A DNA stretch of 64,000 bases from JAPLDB01 sp038230515 (GTDB lineage: Bacteria > Bacteroidota > Bacteroidia > AKYH767-A > 2013-40CM-41-45), in contig JBBRND010000008.1 of assembly GCA_038230515.1 (NCBI GenBank), positions 62,001-126,000 on the forward strand. Direction: 5' to 3'. The first letter of the stretch is position 1; each line of letters starts with the position of its first letter. Shown here in pieces: positions 34,662 to 43,526 of this stretch. Below the pieces are notes generated by a model that was not told the origin of the DNA, searched no databases, and worked only from the letters and a program-made list of their open reading frames with translations. The position numbers were made by a program, and so were the translations under genes.

Positions 34662-35900
34662 TCACCCAACCCATTCACCCGATAAAAATCGGTGAAAGAA
34701 AATCATCATGAATGTTACATTGCATCCCAAGATGGAGTAATACCCGATATTTTTAAAAACTTTATTTTCTGAAGTGCATGCAAGCAGAAAAATTAAATAA
34801 AGAGTAAGAAATTCAAATTTGAGCAGCGCTTGAATATGAACGTAGCTCGCAAACAAGAGCCAGAATACACTAGAGAATACAAAAAGAATCAATACATTTT
34901 TCTTGTTGAATAATTGCCTTTGCAAAAGTTCATTAATCGCAATCACAAAAAAAGCCGAACAGAATAAATATCTATTCAAACTATTCAACACTCCCCCGCG
35001 TGTAAAGAGAATGATCAAAGATAAAATACCAAGATAACAAAGCGAAAAAGTAAATGACTTCTCAAATTGAATGATTGCAGGTTTATTTTTTAGTTTATTG
35101 ATGAGAAGATAAGCAATTATCGCAGCAGCAATCATTCCAAACAAGAAGGTAACCGCATCAAGCCGCACAATAAATCCACCTGCCCATGAACTGAGAGGAA
35201 AAGCAGGGATGCGAAAATAATTTCCCCATCCTTTCTGCACACGAAAGAATGCAAGCGAATCACCTGTTTGAAAATATTGAAGCAACAACACTAGACCAAA
35301 ACTCACGAAACATGAAACAATAAGCCAACCGGATTTCAACAACGCGCTTTCTGATTTGTCTCTCGAAAGAAAAAAAAGAACCAGAATAGCTGGAATAAAA
35401 ACTGCTACCACGGGTCTTGTAAGCCCCGCTAAAAATAATCCGGTGATGAGAAGAGTAAAATTCTTTTTCTGCAATCCCACCAAAGCCATCGTTGAAGTAA
35501 GAAAGAAAATTGCCTCCGAAAAAGGAAGGAAAAGAAATATAAAACTTGGTATGGAAGCAATCAGCAAAACATTTTTCAATTGAATGTTGAAAACTGAAGC
35601 AAGCCAAGAAAACGAAAAAATAAAAATCAACCCATTAATGGTGCTTATGCCAATACTCCCGATATGAAACCAGCTCCAGAGCAGTGGAAAGAGCGGAAAG
35701 AAAGCAACCATGCCAGTGTTGTATTCATTTCTCCGTATGGCATCATAATGCATGGCATCCCAATTAAGAAAATTGTTTTGCGAAAAAATGGAAGTGGAAA
35801 GAGAGAAATGTTCAATGCAAAAGAAAACCAGCAGACAACAGAAATAAAAAAGGAGAAGAAGTGCAACAGATTTTTCAAAATGCTTTTTATCAGTTTCCAC
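34662..35900 (-). CDS. GT-C type membrane glycosyltransferase, PIG-V-like
   Basis: A 412-residue polytopic protein with about ten membrane segments. After the first helix comes NFLNWDAMHYDAIRRNEY, with AFFPLFPLLWSWF downstream. This WD..HY..I....Y plus FFPLYP-like pair is the hallmark of PIG-V/mannosyltransferase-type GT-C enzymes, which use polyprenyl-phosphate sugars in the first periplasmic loop. The acceptor in this organism is unknown. It is the last gene of a minus-strand operon (11 bp after a T9SS protein gene), downstream of kdsA, which hints at envelope glycan or lipopolysaccharide work. Confidence 0.82.
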   Translation of the reverse strand: METDKKHFEKSVALLLLFYFCCLLVFFCIEHFSLSTSIFSQNNFLNWDAMHYDAIRRNEYNTGMVAFFPLFPLLWSWFHIGSIGISTINGLIFIFSFSWLASVFNIQLKNVLLIASIPSFIFLFLPFSEAIFFLTSTMALVGLQKKNFTLLITGLFLAGLTRPVVAVFIPAILVLFFLSRDKSESALLKSGWLIVSCFVSFGLVLLLQYFQTGDSLAFFRVQKGWGNYFRIPAFPLSSWAGGFIVRLDAVTFLFGMIAAAIIAYLLINKLKNKPAIIQFEKSFTFSLCYLGILSLIILFTRGGVLNSLNRYLFCSAFFVIAINELLQRQLFNKKNVLILFVFSSVFWLLFASYVHIQALLKFEFLTLYLIFLLACTSENKVFKNIGYYSILGCNVTFMMIFFHRFLSGEWVG

Positions 35901-35911
35901 TTTTGCAAAAG

Positions 35912-37396
35912 TTAGAAGATAACAAGTTTGTCAGTTGCTTGTAGCAGATCATCCTCATAAATGCTGACAAAGTAAATGCCGCTTTGCAATTCCTGACCTT
36001 TTGAAATTGTAACCGGGAATTTCTTTATAATATTATTTTCAATTTCTTTTCCCATCACATCAACAATCTTTAGCTCATATTTTTTTCCTGAAATCGACTT
36101 CGTAAAGTTAACGGAAGTACTGTTCGCACAAGGATTCGGGTAGATTGAAAAAAAGTTTTGCTCGCCAGCAATTTCATTTACTCCAACATGCTCATCGTTG
36201 AAGGTATGAATACTCAGAGGAAAATATCCCGCAAAGGAATCAATGCGTATCAAGTAAACATCTTCCAATCCAAATCCATAGCTTGTTGTAATTCCTGCAA
36301 AAACAAGTTGTCCGTCCTTTCCAACAGCCATTGAAAAACCTTCATCATCATCCGTACCTCCCCAATTGGCGCCATTGTCAAAGTTTCCATTGCTTAAGAA
36401 ATGAAGCATGAATAAGGATTTCCCGCCAAGACCATAACTCTGTGTCATGCCACCGATCACCATTTCCCCATTGGAAAGTTGCTTGGCAAATCTTCCTTCT
36501 TCGTCATTCCCGGTTGTGTTCGAACCTCCATCAACTTGAGAATGCAAAACAATTCCTGACGTATCTGTTTTCAACAAATACATTTGTTTGTCAGTAGGAC
36601 CTGGAAAACTTTTAGAGGTTCCGAAAACTAAATAGTTGCCATCAATAGTGGTATCAATTGAATAGCCCGCATCGAAGTTAGCGCCACCGTAGGTTTTTGT
36701 CCATAAGGTATCTCCATCTTCATTTATTTTTACAAGGTAATAATCTTTATCACCTGCTCCGAAACTATTTGTTTCGCCAAGTATCAGGTAATTTGAATAT
36801 TGATCTTTAATAATTGAATGCACCTCCTCATCATTAGCACCACCAATATTTTTTTTCCAGACAACGTTTCCAACAGAATCGGCTTTAATGATCAGCATAT
36901 CTTCACCACCGTTACTTGGACTGTAGGTGCTTCCACAAATAATAAACCCACCATCATTTGCATTTTCAATGGCGTATCCGAAATCCCAATCCGTACCACC
37001 AAAAGTTTTTGACCATTGCATATCTCCTGTCGCAGATATTTTTATCAGCAGTGCATCATAACCTGAAGAAATATTTTGATTAGTAAATCCAATCAAAGCA
37101 AACCCATGATCGGATGTTTCTCTCACCCCATATCCCCATTCAATTGCGGATGTGCCGTAAACTTGCGACCATTCCCTGTTACAGTTTCGATCTGTCTTTA
37201 TTACATACATGTCTGAAGTGCCCGCACCAGCACTAGAAGTAGAGCCAACTATAATGTAACCTGAGTCACTTGTACACATAATTTGTCGTGCAAAATCATG
37301 ACCGCTTTTGCCATAAGTATAAACAAAAGCAGTATCTGTATTAGCAGATGCTTTAAAAAATAAAATAAGAAAAAGAAAACTTGAAATTATTTTCAT
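35912..37396 (-). CDS. secreted propeller-like protein with T9SS sorting tail
   Basis: A 494-residue exoprotein. Signal peptide MKIISSFLFLILFFKASA, then about six repeats of some 55 residues with the pattern (W)xKTFGGtdwDxGYxIxxxxDGGFIICGST, for example MQWSKTFGGTDWDFGYAIEN and TLWTKTYGGANFDAGYSIDT, which should form a beta propeller. The T9SS type A tail begins near residue 415 (FSIYPNPCANSTSVNF, then GKEIENNIIKKF, SGIYFVSIY). It resembles the protein at 965-2536 in type but not closely in sequence. It lies between kdsA (3 bp) and the PIG-V-like gene (11 bp). Confidence 0.88.
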   Translation of the reverse strand: MKIISSFLFLILFFKASANTDTAFVYTYGKSGHDFARQIMCTSDSGYIIVGSTSSAGAGTSDMYVIKTDRNCNREWSQVYGTSAIEWGYGVRETSDHGFALIGFTNQNISSGYDALLIKISATGDMQWSKTFGGTDWDFGYAIENANDGGFIICGSTYSPSNGGEDMLIIKADSVGNVVWKKNIGGANDEEVHSIIKDQYSNYLILGETNSFGAGDKDYYLVKINEDGDTLWTKTYGGANFDAGYSIDTTIDGNYLVFGTSKSFPGPTDKQMYLLKTDTSGIVLHSQVDGGSNTTGNDEEGRFAKQLSNGEMVIGGMTQSYGLGGKSLFMLHFLSNGNFDNGANWGGTDDDEGFSMAVGKDGQLVFAGITTSYGFGLEDVYLIRIDSFAGYFPLSIHTFNDEHVGVNEIAGEQNFFSIYPNPCANSTSVNFTKSISGKKYELKIVDVMGKEIENNIIKKFPVTISKGQELQSGIYFVSIYEDDLLQATDKLVIF

Positions 37397-37399
37397 TGC

Positions 37400-38209
37400 T
37401 CAGATAACACTTCTGATTCGAATTAATTTCAGCAATAAATCTTCCAGCAAATCAAGATGCAGCATATTCGCTCCATCACTCTTTGCATTCTTCGGATCAG
37501 GATGAGTTTCAATAAAAATTCCGTCTGCACCAACTGCAATCCCTGCTTTCGCAATTGTTTCAATCAGTTCAGGTCGTCCTCCGGTTACACCACTTGATTG
37601 ATTCGGTTGTTGGAGTGAATGCGTAACATCAAGAACAACGGGGCAATTATTTTTTTTCATTTCACCGATACCGCGATAATCCACAATCAAATCCTGGTAA
37701 CCAAACATACTTCCGCGTTCAGTCAACATCACATTATTGTTTCCTGTTCCACGCACTTTGTCAAGAGCAAACTTCATTGAGTCGGGTGAGAGAAATTGCC
37801 CTTTCTTTATATTCACGGTCTTTCCTGTTTTCCCTGCCGCTACAAGCAAGTCAGTTTGACGACAGAGGAACGCAGGTATCTGCAACACATCAACAACCTG
37901 CGCTGCGAACGTTGCTTCATCACTTTCATGAATATCCGTAAGCACAGGAACACTGAGTGTTTCTTTTATTTTTTTTAGAATCATCAATGAAGGTTCATCT
38001 CCAATTCCTGTAAATGAATCAACGCGCGAACGATTTGCTTTGCGGTAGCTTGCCTTGAAGATGAAAGGAATTTTTAAGCGGGACGTAATTTCCTGCACAC
38101 GCTTTGCAATGTCCATTGTCATATCCTCGCTCTCAACAATGCATGGACCAGCTATGAGAAAGAAATTATTCGAGTCAGTATTTTTTATGTTTGGAATTTG
38201 AGAAAGCAT
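37400..38209 (-). CDS. kdsA: 3-deoxy-8-phosphooctulonate synthase
   Basis: KDO-8-phosphate synthase, 269 residues: condenses phosphoenolpyruvate with arabinose 5-phosphate in lipopolysaccharide core synthesis. Motifs are FLIAGPCIVES, FIFKASYRKANRSR (substrate-binding KANRS), LTDIHES, IPAFLCRQTDLL, VNIKKGQFL, TERGSMFGY and DVTHSLQQP. The Cys23 of AGPC, in the place where E. coli-type enzymes have Asn, indicates the metal-dependent class. The start is 1 bp from the stop of the upstream barrel gene and 3 bp from the downstream gene, so it is embedded in a tight operon with envelope and secretion genes. Confidence 0.97.
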   Translation of the reverse strand: MLSQIPNIKNTDSNNFFLIAGPCIVESEDMTMDIAKRVQEITSRLKIPFIFKASYRKANRSRVDSFTGIGDEPSLMILKKIKETLSVPVLTDIHESDEATFAAQVVDVLQIPAFLCRQTDLLVAAGKTGKTVNIKKGQFLSPDSMKFALDKVRGTGNNNVMLTERGSMFGYQDLIVDYRGIGEMKKNNCPVVLDVTHSLQQPNQSSGVTGGRPELIETIAKAGIAVGADGIFIETHPDPKNAKSDGANMLHLDLLEDLLLKLIRIRSVI

Positions 38210-38210
38210 T

Positions 38211-39476
38211 TCAGAAACTTTTTGACAAAGATAAATAAGTACCTTGGCTTTTGCCTGTTTTGTAGGTAATCATCGGATAAACGTAACTGCTCCCTATCTC
38301 AAATTTCAAATGCCACGGAAACAAATGTACGATACTCAGCCCTGCATGAAAAGTTGTGTAGCCGCCCGATGCCATTACTAAACCGATTTGGTTCGAACGA
38401 TTCACTTGGTAGTTCAATGCTGCAATATATCTCATTGTAGAATTTGTTTTCAGCAAAATATCAATTCCCAGAGTTGCGGATAATTTATTTTCAGGAAACG
38501 AACGTGTGTACGATCCTGAAACTTTTATTGGCAGATCAGTAGTGATTCGTTGCTCCTTTCTGTTTTGAATAAAGTTTTGATAAAACGTACTGTCGAACGA
38601 TGTATTTATTTTTACTGAATCTTTCAAATCAAAAAGATCGCGCACATCAATACCATCAAAATGAAAAGTGGAATCAATAGAAACCTCAGTGCTCCATTTA
38701 TTCCAATGAATACTTCCGAAATTTTCCACTGAAAAAGCTACTATTGAGTTTTCGGTTTCATATTCGAGATAAAAATCTCCTGCATATCCGGTGCCGTCTA
38801 ACTTTGATGGATGCTGGGAAGCTGAGTCATCCGTTTGAATCGTTGCGTGAAGATCGGCATCAATGTATTCTCCAATCGGATCGGTATAAAGAGACGAACC
38901 ACCGGTTTCAATTTTCAGGAAGCTAATCCCATTATTGATGGCAATGTCAGCGCCAATAAATAACTTTCCGGAATTTGAAATACTAAATTCATTACTGATT
39001 CCGAAAACAAACTGGCGGTAGGAATATTGATGGTAAGAGAAATCACTCATGTCGGCAGTTTTGCCCCCAAACATTTTATTTCCTCTGAAATAAAGTTCAA
39101 AAAAATCTTTAGAAAATTTTGAATCAACATGCCCACGGTTTCGGTAAGCAATATATGCTTGCAAATGATGATTGCTTGTATCCGGACGAAACGTTAGTGC
39201 AACCTGCCAGTTGGCTTCTCCACCGAATATATTTTGATCAGAAAGATTTTTGGTGATACTATTCTCATCGTCAGTAGAAATAAACTTCCGCTGATAATAA
39301 TCACCTGCAAATTGATTAGTGATTACATCAGAAGCAAAAAAATAATTTCCGTATGTACTGATCAAAACATGTTGAGTTGTGTCTTTCAGGAAATGACTTT
39401 GCAAACACAAGTCACTTTGAGCAGATGAGCGCATCGAAAACAAAAAACAAAAAACAAAAAGCAATTTATTCTTCAC
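38211..39476 (-). CDS. outer-membrane beta-barrel protein, DUF5723-like
   Basis: A 421-residue protein with a signal peptide (MKNKLLFVFCFLFSMRSSAQ). The mature chain is rich in alternating aromatic beta strands with conserved-looking segments such as GEANWQVALTFRP, YSYRQFVFGISNEFS, GYAGDFYLEYETENSIVAF and IKVSGSYTRSFPENKLSATLG, and ends in a strand with terminal Phe (GTYLSLSKSF), as in outer-membrane barrels. This resembles the DUF5723 group found in Bacteroidota. It is placed 3 bp after the lipoprotein gene at 39480-41063 and 1 bp before kdsA. The transported substrate or partner is unknown. Confidence 0.78.
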   Translation of the reverse strand: MKNKLLFVFCFLFSMRSSAQSDLCLQSHFLKDTTQHVLISTYGNYFFASDVITNQFAGDYYQRKFISTDDENSITKNLSDQNIFGGEANWQVALTFRPDTSNHHLQAYIAYRNRGHVDSKFSKDFFELYFRGNKMFGGKTADMSDFSYHQYSYRQFVFGISNEFSISNSGKLFIGADIAINNGISFLKIETGGSSLYTDPIGEYIDADLHATIQTDDSASQHPSKLDGTGYAGDFYLEYETENSIVAFSVENFGSIHWNKWSTEVSIDSTFHFDGIDVRDLFDLKDSVKINTSFDSTFYQNFIQNRKEQRITTDLPIKVSGSYTRSFPENKLSATLGIDILLKTNSTMRYIAALNYQVNRSNQIGLVMASGGYTTFHAGLSIVHLFPWHLKFEIGSSYVYPMITYKTGKSQGTYLSLSKSF

Positions 39477-39479
39477 CGC

Positions 39480-41063
39480 CTATCGGATTGAGTATTGAAA
39501 GTCACCAACTAATTTCAGGTCGAGTTCATAGTCAGAATAAATCTGAAGAATGTGCGGATAGCTGCTCGTGCTGAACCGTGCACGTATTGCAATGCGTGAA
39601 GCGCTTAGAAGTAAATTCTTTCTGCTCACAGAAACCGCTATCGGAATCAACGTTCGTTGCTTGCCCGTTGCTCTGTATAAACCATTGAGTGGAGCAGGAG
39701 CAATCGTATTCGGGAAAAACAAAGAATCCACCGCCTGGTTGTTATTATTCAGAATCATCAGTTGCAATTCCAATTCAAACGGAAATCCATTGTCAGCAAT
39801 AATTGTAAAAGTACCATCACCAACATTATCCGATGTGGTTGAAGTGCCAAGGGCAATGCTTTCCGTGTCAGCAAAAAGAATTTGATTCGCAGCGAATCGC
39901 AAAGGGAAATTCACTTTCAGATTTGCTTCAAATAAATCATCCGTATAAATAAAATCATGATGACCGGAAACATTCCCCAGCGGGTTCAGGTTAAAATTCA
40001 AATCATAAGTTAGTTTCTCCGGCAGGTTTTCTACAAGCGAAAGTATATTGCTGTTTGTATTGTCAAGCTGAACAACATAATAAGTAGAGTTGATAGGAGC
40101 AGGAGCAGTTCCGCTTTCGCTTGCGCGGTTCAGGTTCAGAATATGATTTACAAGATTAGGCGCAACCAAATCAACCGTAGATCCCGTGCGCGTATTCACC
40201 GATTGCATAGAAGTCAGTAGCGCCTGCGCATCAGCGCCAATGCTGTTTTTAATTGTCAGCGTTGCAGAAACACTATCCAGTAAAATAGTTCCGCCACCAA
40301 TCTTGCTTGTACCCAGCCGGTTCTCTCCCGATTCCGAAACCGTACCCTGCCCTAAATATCCTTTTGCATAAAGAGGAATCAAACTCTCAAAACCAGATGT
40401 AACATCCACCACCGTATCGCCCACTGCAAGCGTCACACTAGTTCCGGTCGGATCAGTTTCTCCCTGCACCGTGTAAGTAATATGATTGTAAATCGTACCC
40501 GCAGGTCCCGTCAGGTCAATGCTATAACCCGAAATATCAAACTTCTGGTCAAACTCCGTAAATCCCCCGGGTGGCGCAGCATCCAGCGCCTGTATCTTTT
40601 GAAACGGCACCCCGCTCAATGTTGCTTTAGGAATATTAAACGTATAAATCACCTTCGTTTGCAAATGGTTTTTTGCAACCAGCCGCGCATACCCGCTCTT
40701 AATAATCGCTGTTGAAAGCTCCACCCCGTTCAGCGCAAGATCCATCACCTCAGGTTGCGAATAAAAAACCTGACCGGGCATTAGCGAAATAATTCCCGGA
40801 GAAGGAAACACAGTAGAAATAAGCGTATCATGAATTTCAAAAATAGAATCAACGGGAGTAGAGTAAATATTATTGTCGTAAACAACTGTCACCGCACCAT
40901 CAGGCGAAACCATTTTCAGCGAATCCCCAATCAAATCACCCACAGTAAGCGTAGCTTTAAAAATCGGAGTAAGAATAGCTACATCCCACTGCGCCCGGTC
41001 GTTTTCCTTTTTGCAATTGCTGAGAAAGAGTGCTGCACTAAGCAGCAAAGCAAGTCGTTTCAT
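39480..41063 (-). CDS. large putative lipoprotein, unknown function
   Basis: A 527-residue protein from the ATG at 41063, which gives a lipoprotein signal MKRLALLLSAALFLSNC (Cys17). The longer frame from 41135 would put 24 residues in front of the signal and is rejected. The mature part is beta-rich with segments such as ILTPIFKATLTVGDLIGDS and GNRLGTSKIGGGTILLDSV-like stretches, and resembles Bacteroidota surface or cell-envelope lipoproteins whose function is not known. First gene of the five-gene operon with the beta barrel, kdsA, a T9SS exoprotein and the PIG-V-like transferase. Upstream (minus) is a near-consensus -7 box CATATTTG at about 41136-41143. Confidence 0.8.
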   Translation of the reverse strand: MKRLALLLSAALFLSNCKKENDRAQWDVAILTPIFKATLTVGDLIGDSLKMVSPDGAVTVVYDNNIYSTPVDSIFEIHDTLISTVFPSPGIISLMPGQVFYSQPEVMDLALNGVELSTAIIKSGYARLVAKNHLQTKVIYTFNIPKATLSGVPFQKIQALDAAPPGGFTEFDQKFDISGYSIDLTGPAGTIYNHITYTVQGETDPTGTSVTLAVGDTVVDVTSGFESLIPLYAKGYLGQGTVSESGENRLGTSKIGGGTILLDSVSATLTIKNSIGADAQALLTSMQSVNTRTGSTVDLVAPNLVNHILNLNRASESGTAPAPINSTYYVVQLDNTNSNILSLVENLPEKLTYDLNFNLNPLGNVSGHHDFIYTDDLFEANLKVNFPLRFAANQILFADTESIALGTSTTSDNVGDGTFTIIADNGFPFELELQLMILNNNNQAVDSLFFPNTIAPAPLNGLYRATGKQRTLIPIAVSVSRKNLLLSASRIAIRARFSTSSYPHILQIYSDYELDLKLVGDFQYSIR

Positions 41064-41342
41064 CGTAGAAAAATTTTGAATGAAGAGTTGAAATAAAAAT
41101 TTAGCAACGAAAGGTTCACTTTGTTTCTTCTGCAAATATGCAATTTTTTTGCGCCATCATTCAGGTTTTAAAATTAGTAGCGAACATGCCCGTTTCAATT
41201 TCGCACCCGTCCCGCTTTCCACTTCAAGCCCGCCCAGGCGGGGCTTTCCGTTTCAATCGGGGCTAGTTCACTTCTGTCCCGCTTTGTAGTTATCATTCCT
41301 AACAGCCAACAAAAAAAAGTCCGCTCACCAGCGTTCTTCAAT

Positions 41343-41366
41343 CAACCGAGTCATGCCAGACACGCC
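41343..41366. repeat. 24-bp direct repeat, left copy
   Basis: CAACC followed by one variable base and AGTCATGCCAGACACGCC. The same sequence with one change lies at 41944-41967. The two copies bound the hairpin cluster and array C. Confidence 0.85.
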
Positions 41367-41367
41367 T

Positions 41368-41467
41368 TTTAAAAATTGGTTCCGCGTTAGCGGAATGCCA
41401 CAGGCAAAATTTTTAAACAGCGTGGGCGGCATCAAGAAGCCACGCGCCTCTCCCGTTTTTACGGGAG
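41368..41467. other. cluster of perfect hairpins, possible structured RNA
   Basis: TTTAAAAATT (41368-41377) pairs with AATTTTTAAA (41408-41417) and encloses two hairpins: TTCCGC-GTTA-GCGGAA (41380-41395) and TGCC-ACA-GGCA (41396-41406). This makes a three-way junction. It is followed by GCGTGG (41420-41425) pairing with CCACGC (41440-41445), and CTCCCGT-TTTT-ACGGGAG (41450-41467). The coding strand, if any, is not clear. Confidence 0.6.
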
Positions 41468-41595
41468 CTTGAGCAATATTTTTCAGTGAACCACACCCCC
41501 CGGCAGATAATCTTTTCTCCTTTCAGGTAGCATCAAACTAATCCCTCAATCCGTTTAATCACAGTTCAAACACTTACAATGTACTGACATTCAAT

Positions 41596-41953
41596 CATTT
41601 CTCTCGAACCCCCAACCGTTTCCCGCCCACCTTCAATCGTTTCTCTCGATACGCAAATCGTTTCTCTCGACCCCATCAACCATTTCTCTCGACCCCTAAA
41701 TCGTTTCTCTCGACCTCTAAATCATTTCTCTCGAACCCAAAATCGTTTCTCTCGAACCATTAACCATTTCTCTCGAACCCCCAACCGTTTCCCGCCCACC
41801 TTCAATCGTTTCCCGCCAACCCAAAACCGTTTCCCGCCAACCAAAAACAGTTTCCCGCCAACCAAAAACAGTTTCCCGCCCAACTTAGACAGTTTCCCGC
41901 CAACCTTTAATTGTTTCTCCCGAACCACAAACCATTTCTCTCCCAACCCAGTC
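41596..41953. repeat. tandem array C, 17 units of 21 bp
   Basis: Seventeen units, sixteen of 21 bp and one of 22 bp (41659-41680). Two subtypes share the opening NRTTTC: TTTCTCTCGAACC (units 1, 3-9, 16) and TTTCCCGCCAACC (units 2, 10-15), each followed by a variable 6-7 bp ending in AAT or AAC. Units 1-2 and 9-10 are identical over 42 bp. The last unit runs into the right-hand 24-bp direct repeat. The sequence is unrelated to arrays A and B but the period is identical. Frames through it are artefacts of the 3-divisible period. Confidence 0.95.
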
Positions 41954-41967
41954 ATGCCAGACACGCC
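41944..41967. repeat. 24-bp direct repeat, right copy
   Basis: Second copy of the repeat at 41343-41366, one mismatch, starting inside the last unit of array C. Downstream at 42010-42027 is a palindrome ATGCAAAT-CA-ATTTGCAT; nothing else is recognised up to the preA stop at 42161. Confidence 0.85.
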
Positions 41968-42160
41968 CTCTAAATCAATCAGAACATGAACAAAAGTTGG
42001 CGGCACTTGATGCAAATCAATTTGCATGTGAAAAAAAACTGGCGGGACGGGAACCAAAACACATCGGATGGAAGAAAAACTACTACGGATCGCTTCCCAA
42101 ACGACTGCGTTGCAGAAACACACACACACAATCACCTCCACGAAGAATCAAACCCGCATA

Positions 42161-43522
42161 TCAATCAGCAGCAACAGCCCCGTAATGCCTCGGCTTTTTC
42201 TTTGTCAACGCATCTGCAGGTTCAGGTACCCAATGATGCAGTCCACCGGCTAATTCATCATCAAAGGTTTTTGGAACAGTTCCTGCAAGCGTTCTGTTTT
42301 TCCATGTGAGGCTTTCATTTCCGCTATCTCTACGTTCCATTGTGATGCAGCCTTCCACAGGACAAACAACGGAACACAAATTGCATCCAACACAATTTTC
42401 TTCAATGATATGCGGCTTGCGGTTCAACACATCGTCACTTAAACCGATTGCCTGATGCGCACCGTCTTCGCAAGCTGTGTAACACAATTGACAACCGATA
42501 CATTTATCTTCATTGATGCTGGCGACAACTTTGTATTTCAAATTCAAATCTTCCCAATGCAAAATATTCTGCAATGCTTTCCCTCTGAAATCATCTAATG
42601 TTCTAAATCCTTTTTCGTCCATGTACTGTTCCAATCCAGCAATCATCTCGCGGATAATTCCAAATCCGTAATGCATCACCGCAGTGCAAACCTGAACAGA
42701 AGTTGCACCGAGTAAAATAAATTCAACTGCATCACGCCAGTTTTCTATTCCGCCAATTCCGCTGATCGGAATTTTTACCTGCGGATGCTGCGCACAATTT
42801 TTCAGCATATTCATCGCAATCGGTTTTACTACAGGTCCGCAGTAACCGCCATTCGTACTCTTCCCGTCAACAACAGGGTAGGGGACGAAATTGTCTATGT
42901 CAACTCCGATAATACTCTGAATAGTGTTGATTAAAGAAATTGCATCACCACCACCTTCAACTGCAGCAACAGCAGGGCGTGTGATGTCAGAAATATTCGG
43001 AGTGAGTTTTACGATAACAGGAATTGTGGCTACTTCTTTTACCCAGCTCACAATTGTCTTCAACACTTTTGGTTCTTGCCCCACGGCACTTCCCATTCCG
43101 CGCTCACACATTCCATGCGGGCAACCGAAATTTAGTTCAACACCATCAGCGCCCGCATTGGTCACATCGCGCATTATCTGATGCCACTCTTCTTTTGTTT
43201 CCACCATTAATGATGCGATGACTGCATGATTTGGAAAACGTTTCTTCACTTCTTCAATCTCACGCAAATTATCGCGCAACGGACGATCGGTAATCAATTC
43301 AATATTGCTGAAACCCATCATTCGAGTGTTGCGATAATTCAAAGAGCCATAGCGTGATGAAACATTCACGACAGGAACACCGAGTGTTTTCCAAACTGCT
43401 CCACCCCAACCAGCATCAAATGCTTTCATAATTTGATAGCCGCTGTTTGTTGGCGGTGCGCTTGCTAACCAAAACGGATTTGGAGATTTTATTCCTGCGA
43501 GGTTTGTTTTTAAATCTGCCAT
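42161..43522 (-). CDS. preA: NAD-dependent dihydropyrimidine dehydrogenase, FMN/FeS subunit
   Basis: A 453-residue subunit starting MADLKTNLAGIKSPNPFWLA at 43522. A longer frame to 43588 overlaps preT and is rejected; the chosen start is 4 bp after the preT stop. Residues 1 to about 310 form the FMN-binding dihydroorotate-dehydrogenase-like barrel (VELNFGCPHGMCERGMGSAVGQ, with the catalytic loop Cys, and IPISGIGGIENW). The C-terminal ferredoxin domain has two 4Fe-4S motifs, CIGCQLCYTACEDGAHQ and CVGCNLCSVVCPVEGC. With PreT it reduces uracil or thymine to the 5,6-dihydro form. Last gene of the pyrimidine-breakdown operon. Confidence 0.96.
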   Translation of the reverse strand: MADLKTNLAGIKSPNPFWLASAPPTNSGYQIMKAFDAGWGGAVWKTLGVPVVNVSSRYGSLNYRNTRMMGFSNIELITDRPLRDNLREIEEVKKRFPNHAVIASLMVETKEEWHQIMRDVTNAGADGVELNFGCPHGMCERGMGSAVGQEPKVLKTIVSWVKEVATIPVIVKLTPNISDITRPAVAAVEGGGDAISLINTIQSIIGVDIDNFVPYPVVDGKSTNGGYCGPVVKPIAMNMLKNCAQHPQVKIPISGIGGIENWRDAVEFILLGATSVQVCTAVMHYGFGIIREMIAGLEQYMDEKGFRTLDDFRGKALQNILHWEDLNLKYKVVASINEDKCIGCQLCYTACEDGAHQAIGLSDDVLNRKPHIIEENCVGCNLCSVVCPVEGCITMERRDSGNESLTWKNRTLAGTVPKTFDDELAGGLHHWVPEPADALTKKKPRHYGAVAAD

Positions 43523-43526
43523 GACT

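Noticed and set aside
41722..42141. 139-codon minus-strand protein with GGK repeats
   Set aside because: Again a frame through 21-bp repeats (array C) plus adjoining non-coding DNA.
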